DNA from: Limnohabitans sp. 2KL-17
Lineage (GTDB): Bacteria; Pseudomonadota; Gammaproteobacteria; Burkholderiales; Burkholderiaceae_C
Assembly (NCBI RefSeq): GCF_003063415.1
Contig: NZ_NESK01000011.1
Span: forward strand, 49,389-113,388
Length of the DNA stretch: 64,000 bases
Reading direction: 5' to 3'
Shown here: positions 10,846-19,761 of the stretch, piece after piece
Layout: the number at the start of each line of letters is the position of its first letter
Numbering within the stretch: position 1 is the first letter of the stretch
The notes under the pieces: generated by a model
The model's database searches: none
What the model was told of the DNA's origin: nothing
Seen by the model: only the letters and a program-made list of their open reading frames with translations
Program-made: the position numbers and the translations under genes

Positions 10846-11217
10846 TCAGCGCCTTTGCTCAACCAAGGTCTGACAGTCAATGCAGCGCTTGGCCGTCGGG
10901 TAGGCCGTCAGCCGGTTGGCGGGAACGGTAACGCCGCAATCGGTACACAAGCCAAAAGTACCCGCCTGAATGCGCTCCAGCGCGGCCTCGATATCGCCCA
11001 ATTCGGCGGTTTCGTGTTCGTTCATGGCGAACTCAGTCTGCCGCTCGGACTGGATCTGGGCGCGTGACTGGAAGCTGTTGTCAAAGTGATCAGCGGCCAC
11101 ATCGGCGCGTGAGACCACACCGCCGCGTTCGTAGGCGATGCGCTCCAACAGCTGCGCCCGGGCCTTGATCAGCTGGGCTTTGAAAACATCATGGGGGTGT
11201 GGAGTGGCTGTGTTCAT
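10846..11217 (-). CDS. DksA/TraR-type zinc-finger protein
   Basis: A 123-aa protein with a helical N-terminal half and a C-terminal four-cysteine zinc finger (CTDCGV ... RCIDCQ), as in DksA/TraR. Unlike true DksA (about 150 aa) it is short and lacks an obvious Asp-tipped coiled coil. It is better seen as a DksA-like or TraR-like protein that may bind in the RNA polymerase secondary channel. I chose ATG 11217 (MNTATPHPHDV) over the one 16 codons upstream. Regulation and targets are unknown. Confidence 0.85.
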   Translation of the reverse strand: MNTATPHPHDVFKAQLIKARAQLLERIAYERGGVVSRADVAADHFDNSFQSRAQIQSERQTEFAMNEHETAELGDIEAALERIQAGTFGLCTDCGVTVPANRLTAYPTAKRCIDCQTLVEQRR

Positions 11218-11316
11218 GGGATCATCATGAATCCACCCTGGGGATGGTTGGTTGATGCAGGTCAACCAACCGGGGGCTGACCCATGATGTGGGTCAAGCT
11301 CCCGTGCCCTGGGAAA

Positions 11317-11967
11317 TCAGGCCTTGGCTTTGGCCCGCGCCATCATCAACTCGGTGTTGGCCTTTCGGTCGGTGTTGACCTGTTGCATGACGGGCCGTTC
11401 ATTCATGCGTTTGAGGTAATCGCGAACGGGCAGTTCCGCCAAATAGTCACGGCCGTAAACCACCTTGGTGGCGGCCGAGACCAAAGGCAAATGCACCACG
11501 GCCGCGCAGTCGGCCAGTGTCAGGCTGTCGCCCCACATGAACGGGCTGAACTGGGCCAGCTTGGCAAAAGCGGCCACGTTCTTTTCAAGCTGGGCACCGG
11601 TTTTTTCCTTGGCACTGTCGCTGATCTGCCCGCCAAAGAAAGCTTGCGTGTACAGGTTGCGGGCCACCAGCTCCAGGTGCAGCTCCAGAAAAGTCACCAG
11701 CTCGCGCACCTTGGCCGCGGCAAACGGGTCAGCTGGAAGCAAGGGGTTTTGCGGGTACTTTTGTTCGATGTACTCCATGATCACCCCCGACTCGCACAAC
11801 ATGCCTTGTTCGGTCTTGAGGTAGGGCACCTTGCCCAGGGGGCTGCCCACGGCATCGGTCTGGCCCACCCAGGCCAGCTCTTCTGTAAAGGGCACGTTTT
11901 TTTCGAGCAAGGCCAGTTTGACCTTGTTGTAGTAGTTGCTGGCCGAAAAGCCGCAGAGTGTGAGCAT
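11317..11967 (-). CDS. Glutathione S-transferase family protein
   Basis: A 216-aa cytosolic GST. The N-terminal thioredoxin-like domain starts MLTLCGFSASNYYNKVKLAL and carries the cis-Pro and glutathione gamma-Glu-binding region (GKVPYLKTEQGMLCESGVIMEYI). The all-helical C-terminal domain follows from about residue 85. The longer frame upstream (start 12084) adds 39 residues without similarity to the fold and is rejected. The likely role is glutathione conjugation or reduction of a small electrophile; the substrate is not recognisable. Confidence 0.9.
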   Translation of the reverse strand: MLTLCGFSASNYYNKVKLALLEKNVPFTEELAWVGQTDAVGSPLGKVPYLKTEQGMLCESGVIMEYIEQKYPQNPLLPADPFAAAKVRELVTFLELHLELVARNLYTQAFFGGQISDSAKEKTGAQLEKNVAAFAKLAQFSPFMWGDSLTLADCAAVVHLPLVSAATKVVYGRDYLAELPVRDYLKRMNERPVMQQVNTDRKANTELMMARAKAKA

Positions 11968-12128
11968 GAGGGTCTCCAGTAAAAGTGAACGAATACTGCC
12001 CAAGATTAAACGAGGGTCAACACCGCATGGGTCACGAACTTGACCCGGTGCTGATTTTAAAAAGTCAATCAGCCGTCGGGCCAAGGTGCCTCCGTTTAGT
12101 CGGCATCCCTGAATGCCATAATTCGGCT

Positions 12129-12494
12129 ATGACCCCGATGCAAACCCTGCGCAACGCCCCCCACCTCACCCGCCTCGTGCTGGTGTGGTTTGCGTTGTTC
12201 ATCGGGGTGGCCGTGGCCTCGCCGCTGGTCAACCCCGAGGGCGTGCAACTGGTGTGCACCACAGCGGGGAGTGTCAAGCTGCTCCAGCTCGATGCCGATG
12301 GAGAAGAGGCGCAAGGCAGCCAAAACGGCCTGCACTGCCCCTTGTGTTTGCCGGTGACGACGCCCCCCATGGTGTGTGTTCAAGCGCCAGTCCATGGCGG
12401 ACTGTCTTATGCGCTGCTTCCGATAGAGCAGGCCCGAATGGCCTCGCTCATCGGCCTGCCCTGGCAGGCCCGCGCTCCCCCCGCCTTTATCTGA
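12129..12494 (+). CDS. DUF2946-family protein (copy 1)
   Basis: A 121-aa protein with one N-terminal hydrophobic helix (about residues 14-34) and a CPLC motif after an acidic stretch, as in DUF2946 proteins that accompany bacterial copper genes. It resembles the gene at 13108-13473: both have RLVL-W-LF near the helix, a VC pair, a CPLC motif and an R-PP ending. I chose the ATG at 12129; an in-frame start at 11985 adds 48 residues that overlap the GST promoter region. Periplasmic metal binding is an inference from CPLC and from the PCuAC and TonB-receptor neighbours. Confidence 0.8.
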   Translation: MTPMQTLRNAPHLTRLVLVWFALFIGVAVASPLVNPEGVQLVCTTAGSVKLLQLDADGEEAQGSQNGLHCPLCLPVTTPPMVCVQAPVHGGLSYALLPIEQARMASLIGLPWQARAPPAFI

Positions 12495-12611
12495 TCACTG
12501 CGCCAGTTTGTCGGCTGGGTGCGGCTTGACCTACTTGTCGAAGTGCTGGTGTGCTTGTGCAGGGCGCCACCTGATATTTTCCCTTTTTGTCTTTTTTAAC
12601 TGGAGTTCGCC

Positions 12612-13079
12612 ATGAAGCGCGTTGTCATTTCTTTAGCAGTTCTTTTTTCGATGGTTGCTGCCCAAGCTCAAGTGACCGTGAAAGACGCCTGGGTGCGTGC
12701 TACCGTGGCGCAGCAAAAAGCCACGGGGGCTTTCATGCAGTTGCAATCGGCGCAAGACGCCAAGCTGATCTCGGTCCAATCGCCCGTGGCCGCCGTGGTC
12801 GAGGTGCATGAAATGGCCATGGACGGCGGCGTCATGAAAATGCGTGCTGTGCCCAGCCTGGCTTTGCCGGCAGGCAAGGCGGTAGAACTCAAGCCTGGCA
12901 GCTACCACGTCATGTTGATGGACCTGAAGGGCCAGGTCAAAGACGGCGACACCGTGCCCGTGACCCTGGTGGTCGAGGGCAAGGACGGCAAGCGCCAGAA
13001 CATCAACATCAAGGTGCCCGCCCGCTCAGCCGCAGCACCTGCCATGAAGCATGGCGATGGCCAGATGCACAAACATTGA
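12612..13079 (+). CDS. Periplasmic copper chaperone PCu(A)C
   Basis: A 155-aa secreted protein. The signal peptide is at residues 1-20 (MKRVVISLAVLFSMVAAQAQ). The mature part holds the copper site of the PCuAC family, a spaced Met/His set: VHEMAMDGGVMKM, then YHVMLMD. A second His/Met-rich cluster (MKHGDGQMHKH) forms the C-terminus. PCuAC delivers Cu(I) to cytochrome c oxidase or related enzymes in the periplasm. It lies between two DUF2946 genes and upstream of a TonB receptor, supporting a copper-uptake role for the cluster. Confidence 0.93.
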   Translation: MKRVVISLAVLFSMVAAQAQVTVKDAWVRATVAQQKATGAFMQLQSAQDAKLISVQSPVAAVVEVHEMAMDGGVMKMRAVPSLALPAGKAVELKPGSYHVMLMDLKGQVKDGDTVPVTLVVEGKDGKRQNINIKVPARSAAAPAMKHGDGQMHKH

Positions 13080-13107
13080 ACGACTGACGTCGCACTGAGA
13101 CTAAGCC

Positions 13108-13473
13108 GTGTTCATTTTTGCCACCTCAAAACACGCGGTTGCACGGCTGGTTCTGGCGTGGTACGTGTTGTTTGTCGCCGTGTCGGTGATGGCTTCGGTG
13201 GCTCAGCCGCGCAGCATGGAGGTAGTGTGCAGCAGCATGGGGGTCATTAAAGTCATCGTCCCAAGCGGTGAAGCCGAGCCAGACCAAGTCATGGCGATGG
13301 ATTGCCCTTTGTGCGCCCACACCACGCCTGTTTTGTCACCCTTGCCCGCACTGACGAATTCGGTGGCGGTCGTTTCGGCGCTGTCACATGTGCTCATGCC
13401 GGTGTCCGAGGCCATTCTGGTCTCGCTCACCGCGCCGCCTTTGCCCTCTCGCGGGCCACCTGTTTTGAATTGA
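13108..13473 (+). CDS. DUF2946-family protein (copy 2)
   Basis: A 121-aa protein with a GTG start, the same length as copy 1. It has an N-terminal membrane helix (about residues 10-32), a VCSSMG segment, a CPLC motif at about residues 68-71 and a second hydrophobic part. The spacing to the PCuAC gene is 28 bp, so they are probably one operon. The similarity to copy 1 points to tandem duplication around the PCuAC gene. The molecular function of the family is not established. Confidence 0.8.
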   Translation: MFIFATSKHAVARLVLAWYVLFVAVSVMASVAQPRSMEVVCSSMGVIKVIVPSGEAEPDQVMAMDCPLCAHTTPVLSPLPALTNSVAVVSALSHVLMPVSEAILVSLTAPPLPSRGPPVLN

Positions 13474-13569
13474 TCATTTCTTGACGTCAGCTATCGCCGC
13501 AAGGTGATTGGCTTTTGTGATTGACCGTGTGCCGATGATGCTTGCGGTTGCAGATTGATTTGAAACAAC

Positions 13570-15699
13570 ATGAATACCCATTTTCAACTTGCTCCTTTGC
13601 CGTGGGCTGTGCTTGGCCTTTTCACCAGCTTGAGCGCTGGTGTGTATGCGCAAACCGCCGCTGCACTGGACACCATCGTGGTGTCCGGTTCGCGCTCTGA
13701 AACCAAATTGTCCGAAACACCCGTATCCATCGGCTCGGCCAGCCGTACCCAGTGGGATGCAGACAAGCCCAAGTCGGTCGGTGAGATCATCAACCGCATT
13801 CCGGGGGTGCACTGGAACGATTTGGGCAACGAGCAGCACAGCATGGCCATTCGCCAGCCCATCAGCACCAATGCGGTGTACCAGTATTTGGAAGACGGCA
13901 TTCCGATTCGCCCACTGGGCGTGTTCAACCACAATGCGCTCAATGAAATCAACATGAACGGCGCGGGTGGTGTCGAGGTGGTCAAAGGCGCGGCCTCGTC
14001 GCTGTACGGCAGCAACGCGGTGGGTGGTGCGATCAACTTTTTGACCCAACGCTCTTCACGCACACCCACGGGCTATCTGGGCATTCGTCATGACCACACC
14101 GACGGCTTCACCCGTTTCGACTCGGGCGCCAGCAACACTTGGGGGGATCTGGGTTTGCGTTTTTCACACTACAGCTCGCAGCGTGACAGCCAGAACTGGC
14201 AACAGTACAGCGGTGGCAAAAAGGATTCCTTCACACTGCGCGCCGACTACAACTTGGGTGAAAAATCCTGGTTGCGTGCCTCGCTGGTGCACACGAATCT
14301 GGACTCGGACACGCCCGGTAGTTTGTTTGAAAACGACTTCCGAACCAACCCCGGAAAAAGCATCAACACCTTCACCTGGCGCAAAGACAAAACCACCCGC
14401 GCCAATCTGGCTTGGGAGGGCGAGACCACCCAGGGCGGCTTGACCACCGTCACCCTGTTTGCCCGCAACAACGACCATGGGCAGTTGCCCAATTACACGA
14501 TCTCTGGTTGCTCGGGGGCCTCATGCAAAGGCACTCTGAACAACAACCACGTTGAATCGTTGGGCGTGGATGTCAAGCACGCGCAAAAGCTGGACTGGCT
14601 GCGCGCCCGCCTGGTCGCAGGCGCCTACATTGACCGCAGCCAGAATGACTATGTATCTGACAACCTGGCCATCGTGCGCGATGTGCCCACAGGTCGCCAC
14701 ATTCGCTACACCTTGAACAGCGTGGCCAACCCCAGCGGTGTGCGCAACTATGGTGCAGGCATTGCCAACGATGCGGTGTTTGCACAACTGGAGTTGAGCC
14801 CCAGCGAGCAAATCCGTGTGGTGGCAGGTGGCCGTTATGACAGCATCCGCTACGACTTCAAGAACTACTTGACACCCGGTGCCAACTACGGCGCTGCCAA
14901 CGAAGTGCGCAGCTTTGCCAAGTTCAGCCCCAAGTTGGGTGCGACCTACGCCATCAGTCCCACCAGCAGCCTGTACAGCAACTTGAGCAGGGGCTTCACA
15001 CCGCCCGAAGTCAGCCAGTTGTATGGCAAGAACGCCATCCCCGAGTTGAACTCTGCGACGTATGACAACGTCGAGGTGGGCTGGCGTGCCTTGTTGGGGC
15101 CGGGTATTCGCCTCGATTCCGCGCTGTATCAACTCAAGGGCAAGGACACCATCGTGTCTTACACATCGGACATTGGCAACAGCTTCAACAAGAACGCAGG
15201 CAACACCCGCAGCCGGGGCCTGGAGTTGAGCCTGAACCAGGATTTGCGCGAATGGGATTGGCGCGTGGGCGCGACCTGGGCCGAGCACACTTTCGTGTCT
15301 TACCGTGTGAGCGATAAAGTGGGGGCCATCGAAGACTATTCGGGCAAAGACATGCCGCAGGCCCCCAACCACACCATCACCGCCCAAGTCGGTTGGAAAT
15401 TCACACCGACTTCGCGCGTGGCTTTGGGCCTGGTCAAGCAAGGCAGTTACTGGATGAACAACGCCAACACCGTTCGTTATGCAGGCCACAGCTTGCTCAA
15501 CCTGACGGGCAGCCACAAGCTGCCCGATGGCTGGGAAGTTTGGGGCCAGATTCGTAACCTGACCGATAAGGCATATTCCGACAACGCATCAAGCTCGTAC
15601 AAAAGCGGTGCTTACAGGCCTAACACGCAAAACACATATGCGGCCGGTGCGCCGCGCAGCTTCATGCTGGGTTTAACCAAGTTGTTTGGCAACCGCTAA
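13570..15699 (+). CDS. TonB-dependent outer-membrane receptor, probable copper receptor
   Basis: A 709-aa outer-membrane beta-barrel receptor. The signal peptide ends around residue 27 (GVYAQ). The plug domain follows, with LDTIVVSGSRSE as a TonB-box-like segment and VEVVKGAASSLYGSNAVGGAINF as its classic core. The rest is a 22-strand barrel ending RSFMLGLTKLFGNR with the terminal aromatic-rich strand. It transports a ligand with TonB/ExbBD energy. Copper as the ligand is inferred only from PCuAC and DUF2946 upstream; iron chelates or other metals are possible. Confidence 0.92.
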   Translation: MNTHFQLAPLPWAVLGLFTSLSAGVYAQTAAALDTIVVSGSRSETKLSETPVSIGSASRTQWDADKPKSVGEIINRIPGVHWNDLGNEQHSMAIRQPISTNAVYQYLEDGIPIRPLGVFNHNALNEINMNGAGGVEVVKGAASSLYGSNAVGGAINFLTQRSSRTPTGYLGIRHDHTDGFTRFDSGASNTWGDLGLRFSHYSSQRDSQNWQQYSGGKKDSFTLRADYNLGEKSWLRASLVHTNLDSDTPGSLFENDFRTNPGKSINTFTWRKDKTTRANLAWEGETTQGGLTTVTLFARNNDHGQLPNYTISGCSGASCKGTLNNNHVESLGVDVKHAQKLDWLRARLVAGAYIDRSQNDYVSDNLAIVRDVPTGRHIRYTLNSVANPSGVRNYGAGIANDAVFAQLELSPSEQIRVVAGGRYDSIRYDFKNYLTPGANYGAANEVRSFAKFSPKLGATYAISPTSSLYSNLSRGFTPPEVSQLYGKNAIPELNSATYDNVEVGWRALLGPGIRLDSALYQLKGKDTIVSYTSDIGNSFNKNAGNTRSRGLELSLNQDLREWDWRVGATWAEHTFVSYRVSDKVGAIEDYSGKDMPQAPNHTITAQVGWKFTPTSRVALGLVKQGSYWMNNANTVRYAGHSLLNLTGSHKLPDGWEVWGQIRNLTDKAYSDNASSSYKSGAYRPNTQNTYAAGAPRSFMLGLTKLFGNR

Positions 15700-15793
15700 A
15701 GCCGCAAAGGGCTTGCGGTCACAGAGCTGCAGGGTTCGGTGGATTCGCAAGCCCATTCCCCTTTGAATTGAATCCAACTGTCGTCAGGACTTT

Positions 15794-17032
15794 ATGAACA
15801 ACTCGACCCGATGGCACTGGTGGTGCGCAATCCTTGGCATGGTGATGGCCTTCGTGTGGCTTGCGCCGCGGGCCGTCGCTCAAGAAGCAGCCTCTGCCAA
15901 GACCGCACCCCACATCAACCCCCAGCGCCCTCAACTGGCCACGGGCGCAGCCATTGCGCCCGATGGGCGTTTGTGGGTGGTGGGGCTGACTGCGCAAGCG
16001 CAGCTCTTTGTTCAAAGCACGCCTTTGGGCGGCGCTGTGCAGTGGCGCGAAGCGCGCATCCTGAACACCGGCACCGACCCCATTGCGGCCGATGGCGAAA
16101 GCCGACCCAAGATTGCCTTTGGCCCCAACAATTGGGCGGTGATCAGCTACACCATGCCGCTGGCCAAGCCCTACACGGGCTTCATTCGCATGCTGCACAG
16201 CAGCGATGGCGGGCAAAGCTTCGGCGCAGCTTTCACGGTGCACCAGGACCGGCAGGAAATCACCCACCGTTTTGAATCGGTGGCATTTGATGCACAAGGC
16301 GTCTTGCACACGCTGTGGGTGGACAAGCGCGATCAGCCGCCCAAGGGCTCGGCACAAAAATATGCAGGTGCCGCGATTTACCGCAACGAGTCCAAGGATG
16401 GTGGCCAGACTTTTGGCCCCGACACCAAACTGGCCGATCATTCGTGTGAGTGTTGTCGCATTGGCCTGGCGCCCAACCCACAAGGGCAGTTGCAAGCCAC
16501 CTGGCGGCATGTGTTTGCAGGCGGCACGCGCGACCATGCTTTTGCCAGCGTGGCTGCACCGGCCAACCGCATCACCCGCAGCACGCACGACGACTGGCAG
16601 ATCAACGCCTGCCCGCACCACGGCCCGGGTCTGGCGCTCAATGCGGGCAGCACGCAATCGGGTTACCACACCGTCTGGTTTGGCATTCGAAAAGTCAAGG
16701 GGCAAGACCAGGCGGCGGTGCGCTATGCCCGCCTGAATGCACAAGGGGAGCCTTTGCCGGACACCGTGCGCGTTTTGCCCGACCCACGGGCTGAGCATGC
16801 CGATGTGCTGGCCGATGGGAAAAACGTGGCTGTGGTCTGGCGCAGCAGCGAAGGGGCGGTGACCACGCTCAAGGCCTGGCTGTCCAAAGATGGCGGGCAA
16901 ACCTTTGCGCAGAAAACCCTTGGCCAAGTCACCGGCTACAACGACCACCCCCGCCTGGCCCAAAATGGTTCGCGCCGCGTGGTGGTCTGGCGCAACGCAC
17001 AGGAGATACAAGTCCATGAACTCGAGTTTTAA
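15794..17032 (+). CDS. Secreted BNR/sialidase-fold protein with CxCC motif
   Basis: A 412-aa protein with a signal peptide (residues 1-30, ending PRAVAQ). Repeated Asp-box-like elements (SSDGGQSFG, SKDGGQTFG, SKDGGQTFA) mark a six-bladed beta-propeller of the sialidase/BNR type. It carries an unusual cysteine group, HSCECCRIG, and later NACPHHGPG, neither of which is part of the sialidase active site. These may bind a metal. Despite the fold there is no reason to call it a sialidase. It overlaps the next gene by 17 bp. Confidence 0.82.
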   Translation: MNNSTRWHWWCAILGMVMAFVWLAPRAVAQEAASAKTAPHINPQRPQLATGAAIAPDGRLWVVGLTAQAQLFVQSTPLGGAVQWREARILNTGTDPIAADGESRPKIAFGPNNWAVISYTMPLAKPYTGFIRMLHSSDGGQSFGAAFTVHQDRQEITHRFESVAFDAQGVLHTLWVDKRDQPPKGSAQKYAGAAIYRNESKDGGQTFGPDTKLADHSCECCRIGLAPNPQGQLQATWRHVFAGGTRDHAFASVAAPANRITRSTHDDWQINACPHHGPGLALNAGSTQSGYHTVWFGIRKVKGQDQAAVRYARLNAQGEPLPDTVRVLPDPRAEHADVLADGKNVAVVWRSSEGAVTTLKAWLSKDGGQTFAQKTLGQVTGYNDHPRLAQNGSRRVVVWRNAQEIQVHELEF

Positions 17033-17543
17033 GACAGCAGCAGGGGTCGCCATGTGCGCGACCCTCCTCGGTGGGGGCGCCTCGGCCGCATGGGCACAGA
17101 CGCACCAACCCGGGCACCCTGCGCAGCAGGCTGCACCGGCTGGCCGCAGTACATTGCCTTTCGACGAAAAAACCTGGCCGCATCTGCTCCAGCATGGCCC
17201 ACGCCCTGCGGCCTATTTGTTCACCACTTCGTATTGCAGTACCTGCCCCGCAGCCTTTGTGGTGTTGCACAAGGCCGTGCAACACCGCAAAGAAAAGCCC
17301 GAGCTCAACGCGGTCATGATGGATGTCACCGGCCCTCAGGCGTTGCGCCATGCTGCGCATTTCAAGGGCATGACCCGCATGTATGCCTTCGACGGTTTTG
17401 AGTCCGCCATTCGCCAGGCGGTTGACCCGGCTTGGCCCAACGTCACACCCTATGTGGTGCTGGTGGACAAAAAAGGCCAGACGCAGCGGGTGATTGGGCC
17501 GCCCACGGCAGCGATGTTGAAACGCTGGTTAACGGCGTTTTGA
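17016..17543 (+). CDS. Periplasmic thioredoxin-like protein
   Basis: A 175-aa protein with a signal peptide ending near residue 27 (SAAWAQ). The thioredoxin-like domain holds a CSTC active-site motif at C74 and C77 (YLFTTSYCSTCPAAF). A likely cis-Pro follows later, in NVTPYVVLVDKKG. The start at 17016 lies inside the end of the propeller gene, showing translational coupling. A role in reducing cysteines for copper loading, as in Sco or TlpA systems, is plausible given the CxCC protein upstream, but it is inferred. Confidence 0.85.
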   Translation: MNSSFKTAAGVAMCATLLGGGASAAWAQTHQPGHPAQQAAPAGRSTLPFDEKTWPHLLQHGPRPAAYLFTTSYCSTCPAAFVVLHKAVQHRKEKPELNAVMMDVTGPQALRHAAHFKGMTRMYAFDGFESAIRQAVDPAWPNVTPYVVLVDKKGQTQRVIGPPTAAMLKRWLTAF

Positions 17544-17595
17544 GGCGAGCAGCATGCCGATACGGGTCCAGCAAAGGCTTGATAGATGATTCCCT

Positions 17596-17650
17596 CATTA
17601 AGAAATAGAAAAACAGTCGTTTGAGTTTTAGAGGCTCGCTCGCAGAATCC
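17596..17650 (+). promoter_or_regulatory. 55-bp sulfate-gene upstream element, copy A
   Basis: This stretch, 41 bp before the first sulfate-binding-protein ATG, aligns without gaps with 22890-22944 upstream of the second one: 38 of 55 positions match by hand count. The left half is A-rich and the conserved core is TCGTTTG-G, followed by CTCGCT and CA-AATCC. An A-rich activator site such as that of CysB plus promoter elements is the simplest reading, but the binding protein is not shown by sequence. Confidence 0.6.
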
Positions 17651-17690
17651 AGCCCATCAACTTTCTGATGTGCGTTTCTGGAATGACCCG

Positions 17691-18713
17691 ATGAAAATCA
17701 AAAGCCACTTGATCAACCTGGCCACCATCGTGACCGTGGTCCTCTCGGGTCTGAGCGCTATGGCCCAAGCCCAAGCCCCGGCCGTGGTTACTTTGCTCAA
17801 CGTTTCGTATGACCCGACCCGCGAGCTGTACGCCGAATTCAACCAGGCCTTTGCCAAGCACTGGAAAGGCAAAACCGGGCAAGACGTGAGCGTCAAGCAA
17901 TCGCACGGCGGCTCGGGCAAACAAGCCCGCTCCATCATCGATGGCCTGGACGCCGACGTGGCCACCCTGGCTTTGGCCGGTGACACCGATGCCCTGCACA
18001 AAAACGGCAACCTGATCCCCAAAGACTGGCAAAAGCGCTTGCCGCACAACAGTTCGCCCTACACCTCGACCATCGTGCTGGTGGTGCGTGCGGGCAACCC
18101 CAAGGGCATCAAGGACTGGGACGACTTGGTCAAGCCCGGCATCAGCGTGATCACGCCCAACCCCAAAACATCGGGCGGTGCGCGATGGAACTACCTGGCC
18201 GCCTGGGAATTTGCCAAACGCAAATACGGCAACGAAGCCAAAGCCAAAGACTTTGTGGCGGCGCTTTACAAAAACGTGCCCGTGCTCGACACCGGGGCCC
18301 GTGGGTCGTCCATCACCTTTGCCCAGCGTGCACAAGGGGACGTCTTCATCAGCTGGGAAAACGAAGCCAACCTGCTGGAGAAAGAATTCGGCAACAAGTT
18401 TGACGTGGTCTATCCTTCCATCAGCATTCTGGCCGAGCCCGCTGTGGCGGTGGTCGATAAAAATGTAGACCGCAAAGGCACCCGTGCCGTGGCCCAGGCC
18501 TATCTGGAATTCCTCTACACAGACGAAGGCCAGGACATTGCCGGCAAAAACTTCTATCGCCCGATATCACCCAAGGCCCAGGCCAAATACGCTAAACAAT
18601 TTCCCAAGATCAAGCTGTTCAAAATCGAAGAAGCCTTTGGAAGTTGGGAGCAAGCCGCCAAAACCCACTTCTCCGATGGGGCTTACTTTGATCAGATTTA
18701 CACCCAAAAATGA
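17691..18713 (+). CDS. sbp: Sulfate/thiosulfate ABC transporter substrate-binding protein (copy 1)
   Basis: A 340-aa periplasmic binding protein. The signal peptide ends near residue 28 (SAMAQAQA). The mature protein shows the Sbp/CysP signature: [27 protein letters not shown] and [16 protein letters not shown]. It captures sulfate or thiosulfate for an ABC importer. No permease genes follow directly; the transporter genes cysTWA lie 5 kb downstream after the second copy. I start at ATG 17691, not the in-frame ATG seven codons upstream. A TauD-type gene follows after 57 bp. Confidence 0.95.
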   Translation: MKIKSHLINLATIVTVVLSGLSAMAQAQAPAVVTLLNVSYDPTRELYAEFNQAFAKHWKGKTGQDVSVKQSHGGSGKQARSIIDGLDADVATLALAGDTDALHKNGNLIPKDWQKRLPHNSSPYTSTIVLVVRAGNPKGIKDWDDLVKPGISVITPNPKTSGGARWNYLAAWEFAKRKYGNEAKAKDFVAALYKNVPVLDTGARGSSITFAQRAQGDVFISWENEANLLEKEFGNKFDVVYPSISILAEPAVAVVDKNVDRKGTRAVAQAYLEFLYTDEGQDIAGKNFYRPISPKAQAKYAKQFPKIKLFKIEEAFGSWEQAAKTHFSDGAYFDQIYTQK

Positions 18714-18770
18714 CGGGGCCTGCTCAGGGTTGTGAGCTATGTGCCAGACCCGCTCTGGCATGATGAAAAC

Positions 18771-19640
18771 ATGACCCTCTTGACCCAAGTCTCCACGGTG
18801 TACCAAAGCTTTGTAGCCGAACCGTACACCCCCAATATCGGTGCCACGCTCCATGGTTTGGACTTGACGCAGCCCCTGAGCGACTTGGTTCAAGCCGAGT
18901 TGAAAGCCGCATTGGCTCAGTACGAGGTCATTTTTTTTCGCGATCAAATACTCACTCCCGCGCAGCAGGTGGCGTTCACCCGCTGCTTTGGCCAGGTCAA
19001 TGAAGTCCAAGCCTTCTTTCCAAGGGTGGAAAGCCAGCCTGAGATCGAAATTGTGGAAAGCACCGCCGAGCGACCCAGCGTCTCCAACAACTGGCATGCC
19101 GACATCACCTGGCGCGACAACCCGCCCGTGGGCACCAGCCTGTATGCGCAGGTCATCCCGGCCAGCGGAGGCGACACCCTGTGGGCCAGTCTGACTGCTG
19201 CCTATGAAACGCTGCCTGCCGAGTTCAAGGTCTATCTGGAAACCCTGAGTGCCATGCACACCTGGGAAATCAGTGGCTGGACCGAATACCTGTTGCAACA
19301 AGACGCCAGCGGCCAACAACTGCAAGAAGCCCGTGCCAAATACCCGCCCGTGACGCACCCGGTGGTGCGTGTTCACCCGATCACCGGCAAAAAAATCTTG
19401 TATGTGAACCCCACCTTCACCAGCCACATCCATGGCCTGCCACGTGTGCAAAGTGATGCGTTGCTGGCCCAGTTGTATGGGTTGATCACGGTGCCCGAAG
19501 TCCAGGCGCGCCTGCGTTGGCAACCCAACACGCTGGCCGTGTGGGACAACCGTTCTACCCAGCACTACGCTGTTGCCGATTTCTTTCCACAGCACCGCAA
19601 GCTGCACCGGATCACGTTTACGGCGGATCAGGCGTTCTGA
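18771..19640 (+). CDS. TauD/TfdA-family Fe(II)/2-oxoglutarate dioxygenase
   Basis: A 289-aa cytoplasmic dioxygenase close to TauD (taurine dioxygenase) in length and layout. The iron ligands are visible: the H-x-D pair in NNWHADITW and the distal His in WDNRSTQHYA. The 2-oxoglutarate Arg is in HRITF. Such enzymes release sulfite from sulfonates or alkyl sulfates during sulfur limitation, which fits the sulfate-binding proteins on both sides. The substrate is not certain, as the family also includes 2,4-D and other oxygenases. The start is ATG 18771; a GTG 13 codons upstream is less likely. Its 3' end is duplicated at 20831. Confidence 0.9.
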   Translation: MTLLTQVSTVYQSFVAEPYTPNIGATLHGLDLTQPLSDLVQAELKAALAQYEVIFFRDQILTPAQQVAFTRCFGQVNEVQAFFPRVESQPEIEIVESTAERPSVSNNWHADITWRDNPPVGTSLYAQVIPASGGDTLWASLTAAYETLPAEFKVYLETLSAMHTWEISGWTEYLLQQDASGQQLQEARAKYPPVTHPVVRVHPITGKKILYVNPTFTSHIHGLPRVQSDALLAQLYGLITVPEVQARLRWQPNTLAVWDNRSTQHYAVADFFPQHRKLHRITFTADQAF

Positions 19641-19713
19641 GCCCGCAGCACAACAAAGTCTCCAGAACCCAAATGGGTTCATGGGACCCACGGCCAAAGC
19701 CGTGGGTTTTTTT
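19524..19713 (+). repeat. Direct repeat, copy 1: dioxygenase 3' end plus terminator
   Basis: The last 38 codons of the TauD-type gene and its terminator recur, diverged, at 20831-21019. The longest exact shared run is TTTACGGCGGATCAGGCGTT. The two copies bracket the Fic gene. Confidence 0.85.
19687..19713 (+). terminator. Rho-independent terminator of the TauD-type gene
   Basis: CCCACGGC (19687-19694), loop CAAA, GCCGTGGG (19699-19706), then seven T. A perfect 8-bp stem with a T tract 46 bp after the stop codon; a strong terminator. Confidence 0.92.
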
Positions 19714-19728
19714 ACGGTTGTTCATGGC

Positions 19729-19761
19729 TATTTGTGGATATTTACAGTTATTTGTGGATAT
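19729..19761 (+). repeat. Tandem 13-bp repeat before fic
   Basis: TATTTGTGGATAT occurs at 19729-19741 and again at 19749-19761, a 20-bp period, ending 10 bp before the Fic start. The spacing of about two helical turns suggests an operator for a dimer or two protomers. The Fic protein itself has a winged-helix C-terminus and could be the binder; that is an inference. Confidence 0.6.

Noticed and set aside
15701..15717. Hairpin CCGCAA/TTGCGG after the TonB receptor gene
   Set aside because: A 6-bp stem without a T tract; too weak to be called a terminator.
14521..17053. Long minus-strand ORFs opposite the TonB receptor and the propeller gene
   Set aside because: The plus-strand genes have signal peptides and family motifs; the antisense frames have none.
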